Source of the DNA: Anaplasma capra
Lineage (GTDB): Bacteria > Pseudomonadota > Alphaproteobacteria > Rickettsiales > Anaplasmataceae
Assembly: GCF_025628805.1 (NCBI RefSeq)
Contig: NZ_JAOTBG010000010.1
Span: 1 to 36,766, forward strand
Direction of reading: 5' to 3'
Length of the DNA: 36,766 nucleotides
The notes beneath the pieces are model-generated. The model was not told the DNA's origin and made no database searches. It saw only the letters and a list, made by a program, of their open reading frames with translations. The translations under genes were made by a program, and so were the position numbers. Positions within the stretch are counted from its first letter, which is position 1; every line of letters begins with the position of its first letter. Of this stretch, positions 26,392 through 34,502 are shown in pieces.

Positions 26392-26700
26392 CTATTCGAA
26401 AGGAACCTCGCTGCTGTCGGACGCCTGTCCAGAAATTGCCTCGGCCTTGCTTACGACAGAAACCTCCCGAACACGTCGCGCATTAGTCCCCACAAGCAGG
26501 ATGGTATTGACGATAAAGGCAGTGGCCACAACTGCGGTGAGTCTGGCTATAAAACTAGAGGAGGAACTCTTACCAAACATTGAGCCAAGGTTGCACTGAG
26601 GGCCACCAAACCCTCCCAGAGTATCAGACTCAGGAGACTGCAGTAGCACCAGAAGAACCAGTAAAAACGCCAGGAACACCTGCGCGGCTGTTAGAAACAT
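26392..26700 (-). CDS. secG: Preprotein translocase subunit SecG
   Basis: SecG assists SecYE in export across the inner membrane. The protein has two membrane helices (about 2-19 and 52-72) joined by a loop containing [21 protein letters not shown], the diagnostic SecG hinge, written here in short as [11 protein letters not shown]. From ATG 26700 it has 102 residues. A GTG at 26721 is upstream in frame but not SecG-like. The C-terminal tail is Ser/Glu-rich. It is the first gene of secG-pyrG. Confidence 0.9.
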   Translation of the reverse strand: MFLTAAQVFLAFLLVLLVLLQSPESDTLGGFGGPQCNLGSMFGKSSSSSFIARLTAVVATAFIVNTILLVGTNARRVREVSVVSKAEAISGQASDSSEVPFE

Positions 26701-26729
26701 AGGGCAAGAGACAAACGACACTCGGGAAG

Positions 26730-26756
26730 GCTATAGCATTTATGTGCTACAGTCAA
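26730..26756 (-). promoter_or_regulatory. Candidate promoter of secG-pyrG
   Basis: The minus strand has TTGACT (plus 26751-26756) and TATAGC (plus 26730-26735) with a 15-nt spacer, slightly short. Transcription would begin about 25 nt before the secG ATG. Confidence 0.3.
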
Positions 26757-26913
26757 GAAATTGTTCCGTGGTGCGCCACATTGCGGCCTCCACAAGCAAG
26801 TGCAGGCACCGCCCCAGCGCAACAACCAGAACATGCACAACTGTAAGCGCATTACAATTAACAGTTAATACTATAATACTACGTGCGTGTTTGATATGTC
26901 TATCTCTTACCAA

Positions 26914-26941
26914 TTGACATTGGGGCTTTTAAATTTAACAT
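26914..26941 (+). promoter_or_regulatory. Candidate promoter of the small gene and xerD
   Basis: A perfect TTGACA (26914-26919) and TAACAT (26936-26941) are 16 nt apart, and the start codon of the small gene follows at 26974. A perfect TATAAT also occurs at 26872-26877, without a clear -35. Confidence 0.45.
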
Positions 26942-26973
26942 CCATCGTAATGTACAGTTAGTTTTTGTGCTTG

Positions 26974-27129
26974 ATGAAGATAAGGCTTAACAAGAGGAGA
27001 AGGCTACTTGCGCTTTTGATGGCATGTGGATTTATACTGTGGCTGATCCACAGCTACAAGATGCGTGAGGGTGCTAGAATGCTGTCCACAGAAGAACACA
27101 GGGAGATAGTATTAAAGCTATATGAATGA
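26974..27129 (+). CDS. Small single-pass membrane protein overlapping xerD
   Basis: A 51-residue frame from ATG 26974 to TGA 27127-27129. It begins with basic residues (MKIRLNKRRR), then a hydrophobic segment LLALLMACGFILWLI (about 11-25), then a charged helical tail (REGARMLSTEEHREIVLKLYE, in part). The positive-inside arrangement fits an inner-membrane protein with its tail outside. Its last 8 nt overlap the start of xerD, which suggests translational coupling, and a good promoter precedes it. I cannot name a family; the size resembles small division or septum factors, but that is speculation. Confidence 0.65.
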   Translation: MKIRLNKRRRLLALLMACGFILWLIHSYKMREGARMLSTEEHREIVLKLYE

Positions 27130-28066
27130 TGAGCGTTGCTTAAACGTATTTCTCGAGTCGCTGATATCGGGTAGGTGTGTCTCTCCCAACACTAGCGGCA
27201 GTTATAGGTGTGATTTAAAGGATTTGGGTGAATTCCTAAATAGGCGCAATCTCCGGATGGTGGATGCAAGCGCTGAAGACCTGTACCTGTACGTTAGGAA
27301 TCTGAATAACAGGGGTTACAGTTCCGCAACTGTGGCCAGGAGGGTTTCCGCCATTAGGGGGCTGTATAGCTTTTTGTACAACGATCAAGTAATAGACGGA
27401 AACCCCGCAGCTAATTTGGATTCCTGTAAGCTTAAGCGCCCCTTACCGAGGGTGCTAACCTTGGAGGAGGTGGACAAGTTGCTTTGCGCCGCCGGATCTG
27501 ATTCTTCCGCAGAGGGGAAGAGAGTCGCCGCCATAACAAACATAATGTATTCTTCGGGCGTTAGGGTCTCGGAACTCGTGCACCTCGGGTTGTATGAAAT
27601 AGAATCTATGTTGAAGGGGCAGAGCTCAGATGTTGGGCATGTCATTATACGGGGAAAGGCAGGAAAAGAGCGCCTCGTTTTACTTAATGAGATTGCCATG
27701 TGTAGCATAGTGGCCTATCTTGCAGTAAGAAGGTACTTCATTTCGGAGAAGAAATCAGAATCGAAGTGGTTGTTTCCTGGTGCAAAGTTTGACCAGTGTA
27801 TAAGTAGGCAGAGGGTTGGTCAGTTGCTGAAAGCGCTAGCTGTGTCTGCTGGCATTGACCCAAAGCGGGTGTCGCCACACAAGCTGAGGCACTCGTTTGC
27901 CACGCACCTGTTGAATAACGGGTCCAATGTGGTTTTTATCCAGAAAATGCTGGGGCATGCAAGTTTGTCAACTACCCAAATCTACACCCACGTTGCGAAC
28001 GATAAACTCAAAACAACGCTACAAGCATTTCATCCCTTTGCGAAGAGCCCCCCAAAAAGTAGCTGA
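27122..28066 (+). CDS. xerD: Tyrosine recombinase XerD (XerC/D family)
   Basis: A 314-residue tyrosine recombinase that resolves chromosome dimers at dif with its XerC partner. The N-terminal core-binding domain (about 5-105) includes TVARRVSAIRGLYSFLY. Catalytic residues are complete: Arg148 (SSGVRVSEL), Lys179 region (GKAGKERLV), His253 and Arg256 (SPHKLRHSF), His279 (LGHAS) and Tyr288 (TTQIYTH). It is a full-length housekeeping recombinase rather than a phage integrase. XerD rather than XerC is my assignment by general likeness. It overlaps the small membrane protein gene and converges on lolD. Confidence 0.9.
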   Translation: MNDERCLNVFLESLISGRCVSPNTSGSYRCDLKDLGEFLNRRNLRMVDASAEDLYLYVRNLNNRGYSSATVARRVSAIRGLYSFLYNDQVIDGNPAANLDSCKLKRPLPRVLTLEEVDKLLCAAGSDSSAEGKRVAAITNIMYSSGVRVSELVHLGLYEIESMLKGQSSDVGHVIIRGKAGKERLVLLNEIAMCSIVAYLAVRRYFISEKKSESKWLFPGAKFDQCISRQRVGQLLKALAVSAGIDPKRVSPHKLRHSFATHLLNNGSNVVFIQKMLGHASLSTTQIYTHVANDKLKTTLQAFHPFAKSPPKSS

Positions 28067-28083
28067 GTTTCAAAGCACGTTGT

Positions 28084-28758
28084 CTACAGCTCGGTTAGCA
28101 CTCCGTTGTCCAGCATGAATACACGGTCAGATTTTTTGGCCAGACCGTGGTCATGCGTAGCGGTAAGACCGGCGAGGTTTTTTGCCTTTATATGCTTATG
28201 TAGCACCGAAAATACAGTTTCGGACATCTGTGGGTCCAGGCTTCCCGTCGGCTCGTCTGCCAATATGATAGCTGGAGAGTTTGCTATGCCCCTTGCAACT
28301 GCAACTCTCTGTCTTTCGCCGCCAGACAGGTCTGAGATTCTACATTCGGCCTTGTCGCGCAATCCAACTTCTTCGAGTATTGCCATTGCGGTAGCAGCTG
28401 CAGACTTTGTCCCCACGCCCAGAATTCTCTGAGGCAGCATCACGTTTTCCAGCACTGAGAGCTCCTGTAACAGATGGTGGAACTGGTACACAAACCCCAT
28501 GGACCTCCTGCGCACTAGAGTTCTGGTTCTATCACCTACAGACGTGCATACTATGCCGTTTACAACTACAGTACCTGAGGTTGGAATTTCAAGTAGGCTT
28601 GCTATGTGCAGTAGCGTACTTTTCCCGGAGCCGGAGTGCCCTATTATTGCGACGAACTCTCCACGTTTTATTTTCAGGTTTACGTTTGACAATACGCATG
28701 CCTGGTTGTCTTTCCCGTAGCATTTGCTCACATTAAGGATTTCTAGTACTGTGGCCAC
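28084..28758 (-). CDS. lolD: Lipoprotein-releasing ABC transporter ATP-binding protein LolD
   Basis: LolD powers release of lipoproteins from the inner membrane to LolA with LolC/E. The 224-residue protein shows Walker A GHSGSGKST (40-48), the signature LSGGERQ (144-150) and Walker B ILADEP (165-170), plus a D-loop TGSLD. The LolD/MacB-type context QFHHLLQELSVLENV is present. GTG start at 28758. The LolC/E permease is not adjacent. Anaplasma lacks LPS but has outer-membrane lipoproteins, so a retained Lol system fits. Confidence 0.88.
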   Translation of the reverse strand: MATVLEILNVSKCYGKDNQACVLSNVNLKIKRGEFVAIIGHSGSGKSTLLHIASLLEIPTSGTVVVNGIVCTSVGDRTRTLVRRRSMGFVYQFHHLLQELSVLENVMLPQRILGVGTKSAAATAMAILEEVGLRDKAECRISDLSGGERQRVAVARGIANSPAIILADEPTGSLDPQMSETVFSVLHKHIKAKNLAGLTATHDHGLAKKSDRVFMLDNGVLTEL

Positions 28759-29146
28759 AAAGAACCCCGAAAAAGTAAGTTAGCACAAGCCGACAGTATA
28801 CCAATTACAGCCACTGGGCAACTACTGAAGGAGCCCTATTAGAGCAAGAGCTGCATGTGGCTCCAGGATTGTGTCGTAGTTCGGGTGCACACCGGTCATG
28901 GATGACACTAACACTATGAAAGGTCATGTCTAGGGGCGTTCCAGTATCACAAAGTAAGTTACGCGCTTGCGGCTGTAGTACGGCTTTGCGGCTAGTAACA
29001 CACACCAGTCAGGCTACATAACTTGCACGACTGAAAGTATAGTAGTTACCGGTTCATGCAGGTTGGTGACTATATGATTTAAAAAGTTGCTAGTGGGAGG
29101 AGCGCGGTGTATACCCTATCCGTTCGGTGGTTAACGCGCAGTTCTT
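28759..29146. other. Intergenic region between lolD and maeB
   Basis: A 388-nt region with no convincing gene. A 66-residue minus-strand frame (28805-29005) has no hydrophobic, domain or ribosome-site support. The region probably carries the lolD promoter and the maeB promoter at 29087-29115. Confidence 0.55.
29087..29115 (+). promoter_or_regulatory. Candidate sigma-70 promoter of maeB
   Basis: TTGCTA (29087-29092) and TATACC (29110-29115) are separated by 17 nt, ending 31 nt before the maeB ATG. Both boxes match the consensus in four of six positions. Confidence 0.42.
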
Positions 29147-31399
29147 ATGGGCGATTTTTCAGAAAGAGACAGAGAAGCACTAGAATTTCACTGCAAGAGG
29201 AGGCCGGGGAAAGTTTCTTTGCTGCCCACTAAACCCCTCATGACGCAGAGTGATCTCTCGCTGGCCTACTCTCCGGGCGTTGCTGTGCCATGCCTGAAAA
29301 TAGCTTCCGATCCGGATTCTGTATACGACTACACTGCCAAGGGTAACTATGTTGCTGTGATCTCCAATGGCACGGCGGTCCTGGGACTGGGGAATATAGG
29401 CCCTCTGGCATCCAAGCCGGTGATGGAGGGCAAGGCTGTTTTGTTCAAGCGCTTTGCTGATATTGACGCAGTGGATATAGAGGTCGACACGGAGGATGTT
29501 GAAGAGTTTATAAACGCGGTGAAATACCTGGGTCTGAGCTGGGGTGGCATCAACTTGGAGGATATACGTGCTCCGGAGTGCTTCATCATAGAAAAGCGCC
29601 TGAGTGAGCTGATGGATATCCCTGTGTTTCACGATGACCAGCACGGGACCGCAATTATAGCGCTTGCCGGAATTATAAACGCACTTGATATTACTGGTAG
29701 AAACCTGAAAAGCGTGAAAGTAGTTGTAAACGGTGCTGGTGCTGCGGGTATAGCGTGCGTTGAGATGTTGAAGTTTGTTGGCATTCCGAACGACAATATA
29801 GTCCTGTGTGATCAGAACGGTGTGATATACAAAGAGCGGCAGCTCGGGATGAACGAGTGGAAGCTCAAGCACGCAATCGAAACCAAGGAAAGGGATCTGA
29901 AAGACGCCATGAAGGGGGCAGATATATTCGTGGGGCTGTCTGTGCGCGATGTCTTGAGCAAAGAGATGCTGCTGGCTATGAATAAAGATCCAATAATTTT
30001 CGCCTTGGCGAATCCATATCCGGAGGTTAATCCAGAATTTGCTAGGGAGACGCGCCCTGACGCGATTATCGCCACTGGTAGATCTGACTACAGTAACCAG
30101 ATCAACAATGTTATGGGCTTTCCATACATATTCCGTGGGGCCCTGGATGTGCGAGCAAAGTCTGTGAATAACGAGATGAAATTAGCTGCAGCCAAGGCTT
30201 TAGCAATGTTGGCTAGAGAGGTCGTGAGTGATGAGGTCTTGGAGGCTTATGGCGGGCGCTGCATGGGTTATGGTAAGGAGTACATAATTCCTACTCCGTT
30301 TGACCCCAGACTTCTGTCTGTAGTGTCTCCTGCAGTTGCTAAGGCTGCCATGGACTCGGGGGTGGCCAGAGAGAAAATTGAAGACTGGGGTCGCTACACC
30401 ATGGAGCTTAATTCCAGGGTTTCCCCTACCTCCAACATCTTGAATCTCATGTATGGCTCCGTGAAGAGTACGCAGCAGCGTGTTATATTCCCGGAGGGTG
30501 AAGAAATAAGGGTGATAAAAGCCGCTCTGCAGTGGTACGGACAGGGTTATGGCACACCTGTGCTAGTGGGTAGGGCCGACAAGATAAAGGAGGGGCTTGA
30601 CCGAATAGGAGTGGATTCTCTTGAGGGGATTACCATAGCAAATGCCGCGATTTCCTCGCGCAATGATGTGTATATAGACTACCTGTACGGAAGACTTCAG
30701 CGTATGGGGCGCTTACACCGTAGCTGCGTCAGGGATGTTAAAACAGACAGGAACGTTTTTGCTGCCTGCATGTTGGCGTGTGGTGACGGAGACACCTTAG
30801 TTACTGGTATAACCCGTGGGTATAGCGAGTCTCTCTCGGACATTCGTAAGGTGATCGACACGCGCGGTGAAGTGTTCGGCCTGTCCATCATTGTTATGGA
30901 AGAGCGTACGCTCTTCATTGCTGATACAGCTATCAACGAGTCACCTACCTCTCAGCAACTGGCTGACATAGCGATAAAGGCTGCTGCGATTGCGCGGCGC
31001 ATGGGACATGAGCCAAGAGTTGCTTTTCTATCGTTCTCAAACTTTGGTAGTCACTCTCAGCAGGAGTCTGAACGGATTAGAGAGTGTATGAGCGTTGTGG
31101 CAAGCCGCAGCGTAGATTTTGAATATGATGGCGAAATGTCAGTGGATGTTGCATTGAAGCCCGAATCGCTGTCTTTGTATCCATTCTGCAAGTTGAGTAA
31201 GCCAGCAAACGTTCTGATAATGCCTAGTCTATACAGTGCGAGTATATCTTCTAAATTATTGCAGGAGGTCGGCAGGGTAACTGTTGTTGGGCCGATTCTT
31301 GTTGGCATGGAGAAACCAGTTCAGATCGTTCAAATGACTGCTTCAGTGTCCGAAATCCTGAATCTTGCGGTTCTTTCCACGCTTTCCCATTCTATATAG
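29147..31399 (+). CDS. maeB: NADP-dependent malic enzyme with C-terminal phosphotransacetylase-like domain
   Basis: MaeB oxidatively decarboxylates malate to pyruvate and links the TCA cycle to acetyl-CoA via PdhB. The 750-residue protein has the malic domain (SLAYSPGVAVPCL, GLGNIGPLASKPVMEGK, HDDQHGTAIIALAGI) and an NAD(P)-binding fold (VVVNGAGAAGIACVEML at about 191-207). A PTA-like domain runs from about residue 444 (RVIFPEGEE) to the end; in this family it is regulatory or catalytically inactive. Length matches the two-domain MaeB type. It stands alone on its strand, followed by the AsmA-like gene after 161 nt. Confidence 0.96.
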   Translation: MGDFSERDREALEFHCKRRPGKVSLLPTKPLMTQSDLSLAYSPGVAVPCLKIASDPDSVYDYTAKGNYVAVISNGTAVLGLGNIGPLASKPVMEGKAVLFKRFADIDAVDIEVDTEDVEEFINAVKYLGLSWGGINLEDIRAPECFIIEKRLSELMDIPVFHDDQHGTAIIALAGIINALDITGRNLKSVKVVVNGAGAAGIACVEMLKFVGIPNDNIVLCDQNGVIYKERQLGMNEWKLKHAIETKERDLKDAMKGADIFVGLSVRDVLSKEMLLAMNKDPIIFALANPYPEVNPEFARETRPDAIIATGRSDYSNQINNVMGFPYIFRGALDVRAKSVNNEMKLAAAKALAMLAREVVSDEVLEAYGGRCMGYGKEYIIPTPFDPRLLSVVSPAVAKAAMDSGVAREKIEDWGRYTMELNSRVSPTSNILNLMYGSVKSTQQRVIFPEGEEIRVIKAALQWYGQGYGTPVLVGRADKIKEGLDRIGVDSLEGITIANAAISSRNDVYIDYLYGRLQRMGRLHRSCVRDVKTDRNVFAACMLACGDGDTLVTGITRGYSESLSDIRKVIDTRGEVFGLSIIVMEERTLFIADTAINESPTSQQLADIAIKAAAIARRMGHEPRVAFLSFSNFGSHSQQESERIRECMSVVASRSVDFEYDGEMSVDVALKPESLSLYPFCKLSKPANVLIMPSLYSASISSKLLQEVGRVTVVGPILVGMEKPVQIVQMTASVSEILNLAVLSTLSHSI

Positions 31400-31406
31400 C
31401 AAGCCT

Positions 31407-31436
31407 GCCCTTGCGGTTTGTGTTGCAAGCGTGGGC
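31407..31436 (+). repeat. Hairpin downstream of maeB
   Basis: CTTGC pairs with GCAAG, and outer GCCC pairs with GGGC with a short internal loop. There is no T-run after it, so it is a weak terminator candidate or an mRNA 3' stabilising stem only. Confidence 0.3.
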
Positions 31437-31560
31437 AATGGGCCTGTTCACGGTGCAACGCGTTTGCGGCACTTACCCTAGCGTGCATGCGTATGTGCCA
31501 TATTGGTGAAGTAGCTTTTACCGTGGTTTTTACATATTCTTAAGCTGTTGGTGAATATAA

Positions 31561-34263
31561 GTGGGCGATACTTTCGGTATACTGATGAGATTTTTGGGGC
31601 GCTTGTGTTGTTGTGTGCTGGTGCTATGCGCAGCTCTGGTTTCTGCGCCCCACTTAGTGGATTGGAATACCCGCTATGGTGACTATGTCTTCAAGCAGCT
31701 TGGAGCAGCCACTGGTGGCAGTGGCGCTGTAATCAAGGCCATAGGGAACATAGAAGGTAGTCTGCTGCTCCCCAAGCTTACAGTCCACAACCTGTATGTG
31801 GAGTGTAGCGAAGATTCCACTGGGTGTCCGGGCACGCTTTCGGTTGATAGAGTAGAGCTTGGTATCGATCCACTATCACTACTTACAGGTAGTCCCAAAG
31901 TACGCACAATCAGCGTATACGGGTTGCGCACCAGTGTTGGGAGGCTCGCAAGTATTGTGGGGTCTCAGACTGGGCGTGATGGGCAGCAGTTGCAGATTTT
32001 TGACTCTGCCATAGCTATGGGGGGAGCTGTGAGTGCTTCTGCCACTGCGCACAACGTAGTAAACGTAAAGAGTGCGGTGGTAAGATCCCACGGGCGGACG
32101 CTACTAGGTGATGCCGTACTTAAGATTGGCAGCGCCCAATATACCCTCTCCTCGAAGTGGGAACACAGGAGCGTTGGTGGCGCAGTTGACGTAAAAATGA
32201 CTTCTCACAGCACAAGTGTGGTACTGCGCGGAAACAGCAAGGGGGAAAGCCTGCTGGACGCCTTCGACGCCAAACTCGAGGCCAAGACTAGCAATCTTTC
32301 AGAGCTGGCGCAAACCGTTGCGGCCATTACGAATTACGGGGTTCTGAGATCTGTGTCCTCCGTTGAGGGGATGGTACTATCCGCTGAAATCAAATCTGCT
32401 AGGGATAGTGGGTTTGAAGTCAGGGACCTGAGTATGAAAAGCCAGAGCGTGTCTGGAACTTTGGAGTTGGTGTGTACAAAGGCTCCTTTCTGCAAAGCAG
32501 CACTTAATTTCTCCTCAATCGACCTAGATGCGCTGTTGCCCGGGGGCCTGGCAGAGCAGGATTCTTATGCGAATTTCCAGGGTTCGGAGCACTTTGCTTT
32601 GATTCCGTCTTGGCTTGATGCAGCAGTTGGGTTAGACGTTAGGGAAATAAACTACAGAGGGGGCGCGTCGAGAAACCTTATGGCCCAGATCTCTGTGAGG
32701 CAAGGTAGGATAGCAGTCGATAGACTATTGCTTGATCTCCCTGGTAAGAACAATCACCTGAGTATTAGCGGGGTGACTTCTGAAGATACAGGTAGCATCG
32801 TGCCCCGGTTTGTAGGCGCTCTGAACGTACAAGGAGATGATGTTGATACTATTGTGTCCTGGCTGCTGCCCCTGCGCGCTGATCTCCAACGAAGGATGCA
32901 GGGTAAGAAGTTTGCCCTCACTGGTGGGCTATACTTGGCGCCCCGTATTTTTTCCCTACTCGGTGCAAGGATGTATGCCGGCGACACTCACCTACACGGA
33001 AATTTCAAGTATAAGTACGGGAAGAGGGGCGGTGAGGTCATGGGTGACGTGGCCATGAGTAATTTCGATATAGGCGGGTACGGCTTCGACGAAGACTTTG
33101 ATGTTAAGCGCGATGTAATGGGCTTTACGTGGTTGAGGAGTGTGGGTTGTCCGGTGAAGCTCTCAGTAAAGCTACAAGACTTTTCAGTAGGTTCCGGGTT
33201 CGTCAAGGAGCTTAGCTTCCTAGCAAACCTATCGCAGCACAAGATAAGCGTGGAAAAAATCAATCTGCTTGCAGTTGATGAGCATGGCAACCCATCTGAC
33301 CTTGAGGGACGTGCAAGCGTTGCTCTGAGCAGTCGTGGTATGCGGCCAAAGGTATTTTTGAACCTTAAGAGCGAAAGATACAGCAATGCTTTTTTGCGTC
33401 TTCCCAAGTTTATTGAACGTGGACAGGTGCGAGTGGGCACCAGTGCCGAGGGTGACAGCAGCAGAGGGGAAAAAGCGGAAAGATTTCTGTGGTCCAACAA
33501 GCCGATTGACCTCTCTAGCTTTGAGGGTTTGGATGGCAGCGTTGAGATACATGTTAAGAGCCTGTCCCTTGGTGATCGGACGTTTTCGGATTTTACGTGG
33601 CTTTCCACCTTAAAGGAAGGTGTCATGTCCATGGACAAACTTCACTTTACTCAGGGCAAGAGTGGCGTAGTTAACATTAGCGGCAACATCGGCATGGGAG
33701 AGGTTTCTTCTCTATCTCTAGTTGTTTCCGCTTCTGATATGTCTATAGAAGCAAATGAGGATGCACAACACTCGAAGGTGAGTGGACAGATAAGCGTAAG
33801 TGGCAGCCTCCAGACGCAGGGTAGGAGCATGGTTGAGCTGGTCAATGCCCTGAAGGGAAAGATTAAGTTTGCGGCTAGGGGGCTAGACATCGTTGGTATA
33901 GACCTGAACGGGTTCATTGAGGACTTGTTTGTGGCTGAGAGTAAATCCGAGATTGCATCTCTCGCGCGCGTACACATTTACAGGGGTGACACACTTTTTG
34001 AAAAGTTGGACGGGGAATCTCAAATAGATAGGGGTTCTCTCACCTCCGCTTTGCAGTTTAGGATAGGCAATGCTGCGGGCTCGGCCTCTGTCAACCTTTC
34101 CATACCACAGCTTGCTGTGGTTGGTCTCTTTAGATTTTTCTTCATTCCTCCGGAGAGTGAGTCCCCCGTACATATGGACATGAACCTACAGGGGTATGTA
34201 TGGCAGCCGAATCCTACTTTTGACATAGACAGTTTATACGATATCGTCAGAAGCAGTAGATAA
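31561..34263 (+). CDS. AsmA-like protein (large inner-membrane anchored)
   Basis: A 900-residue protein with an N-terminal membrane anchor (about residues 10-29) and a long beta-rich body, the layout of the AsmA/TamB/YhdP/YdbH superfamily that is thought to bridge the envelope and carry phospholipids to the outer membrane. The C-terminal AsmA-like signature is visible near 736-781 (GQISVSGSLQTQGRSM then LVNALKGKIKFAARGLDI). The frame starts at GTG 31561, or at ATG 31585 just before the anchor; neither has a clear ribosome site. The AsmA group call is by pattern. In an LPS-free bacterium it would serve phospholipid transport, which is inference. Confidence 0.75.
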   Translation: MGDTFGILMRFLGRLCCCVLVLCAALVSAPHLVDWNTRYGDYVFKQLGAATGGSGAVIKAIGNIEGSLLLPKLTVHNLYVECSEDSTGCPGTLSVDRVELGIDPLSLLTGSPKVRTISVYGLRTSVGRLASIVGSQTGRDGQQLQIFDSAIAMGGAVSASATAHNVVNVKSAVVRSHGRTLLGDAVLKIGSAQYTLSSKWEHRSVGGAVDVKMTSHSTSVVLRGNSKGESLLDAFDAKLEAKTSNLSELAQTVAAITNYGVLRSVSSVEGMVLSAEIKSARDSGFEVRDLSMKSQSVSGTLELVCTKAPFCKAALNFSSIDLDALLPGGLAEQDSYANFQGSEHFALIPSWLDAAVGLDVREINYRGGASRNLMAQISVRQGRIAVDRLLLDLPGKNNHLSISGVTSEDTGSIVPRFVGALNVQGDDVDTIVSWLLPLRADLQRRMQGKKFALTGGLYLAPRIFSLLGARMYAGDTHLHGNFKYKYGKRGGEVMGDVAMSNFDIGGYGFDEDFDVKRDVMGFTWLRSVGCPVKLSVKLQDFSVGSGFVKELSFLANLSQHKISVEKINLLAVDEHGNPSDLEGRASVALSSRGMRPKVFLNLKSERYSNAFLRLPKFIERGQVRVGTSAEGDSSRGEKAERFLWSNKPIDLSSFEGLDGSVEIHVKSLSLGDRTFSDFTWLSTLKEGVMSMDKLHFTQGKSGVVNISGNIGMGEVSSLSLVVSASDMSIEANEDAQHSKVSGQISVSGSLQTQGRSMVELVNALKGKIKFAARGLDIVGIDLNGFIEDLFVAESKSEIASLARVHIYRGDTLFEKLDGESQIDRGSLTSALQFRIGNAAGSASVNLSIPQLAVVGLFRFFFIPPESESPVHMDMNLQGYVWQPNPTFDIDSLYDIVRSSR

Positions 34264-34392
34264 CACCTGATAGAGTGCGTCACATCCGGTTGTTGCGGCT
34301 GAACCTAGTTGGGCTCCCGTCACGAATGCAGCATTCCGTTCCGCACAATACCGCCAACGTCTGTATGGCTCGCATTTGGGGGTGTGCACAGT

Positions 34393-34431
34393 GCCGGCAA
34401 CCTACAGACCGGCTCCGCCATTTTGTTTTTT
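34393..34431 (+). terminator. Candidate weak rho-independent terminator of the AsmA-like gene
   Basis: GCCGG (34393-34397) pairs with CCGGC (34409-34413), followed after 7 nt by TTTTGTTTTTT. The stem is only 5 bp and the gap before the T-run is long, so the call is tentative. Confidence 0.25.
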
Positions 34432-34462
34432 AAAGTATATATTGTAAACACGGTGCTTTTGG

Positions 34463-34468
34463 TATAAG
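34463..34468 (+). promoter_or_regulatory. Candidate extended -10 promoter of the MrpD-like gene
   Basis: TGGTATAAG forms an extended -10 box. A TTGTAA lies 15 nt upstream. The start site would be about 28 nt before the GTG start codon. Confidence 0.4.
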
Positions 34469-34502
34469 GATTCAGGGTGCCGTGCTGAGGTGAAAGGAAC
34501 GC

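Noticed and set aside
27122-28066. Tyrosine recombinase as a phage or island integrase
   Set aside because: It is full-length XerC/D-type, sits among housekeeping genes, and no att-like repeats or mobile genes adjoin it.
28805-29005. Minus-strand 66-codon frame in the lolD-maeB gap
   Set aside because: No ribosome site, hydrophobic segment or recognisable motif; probably chance.
29180-29872. Minus-strand 230-codon open frame
   Set aside because: It is antisense to the malic domain of maeB and shows no independent motifs or ribosome site.
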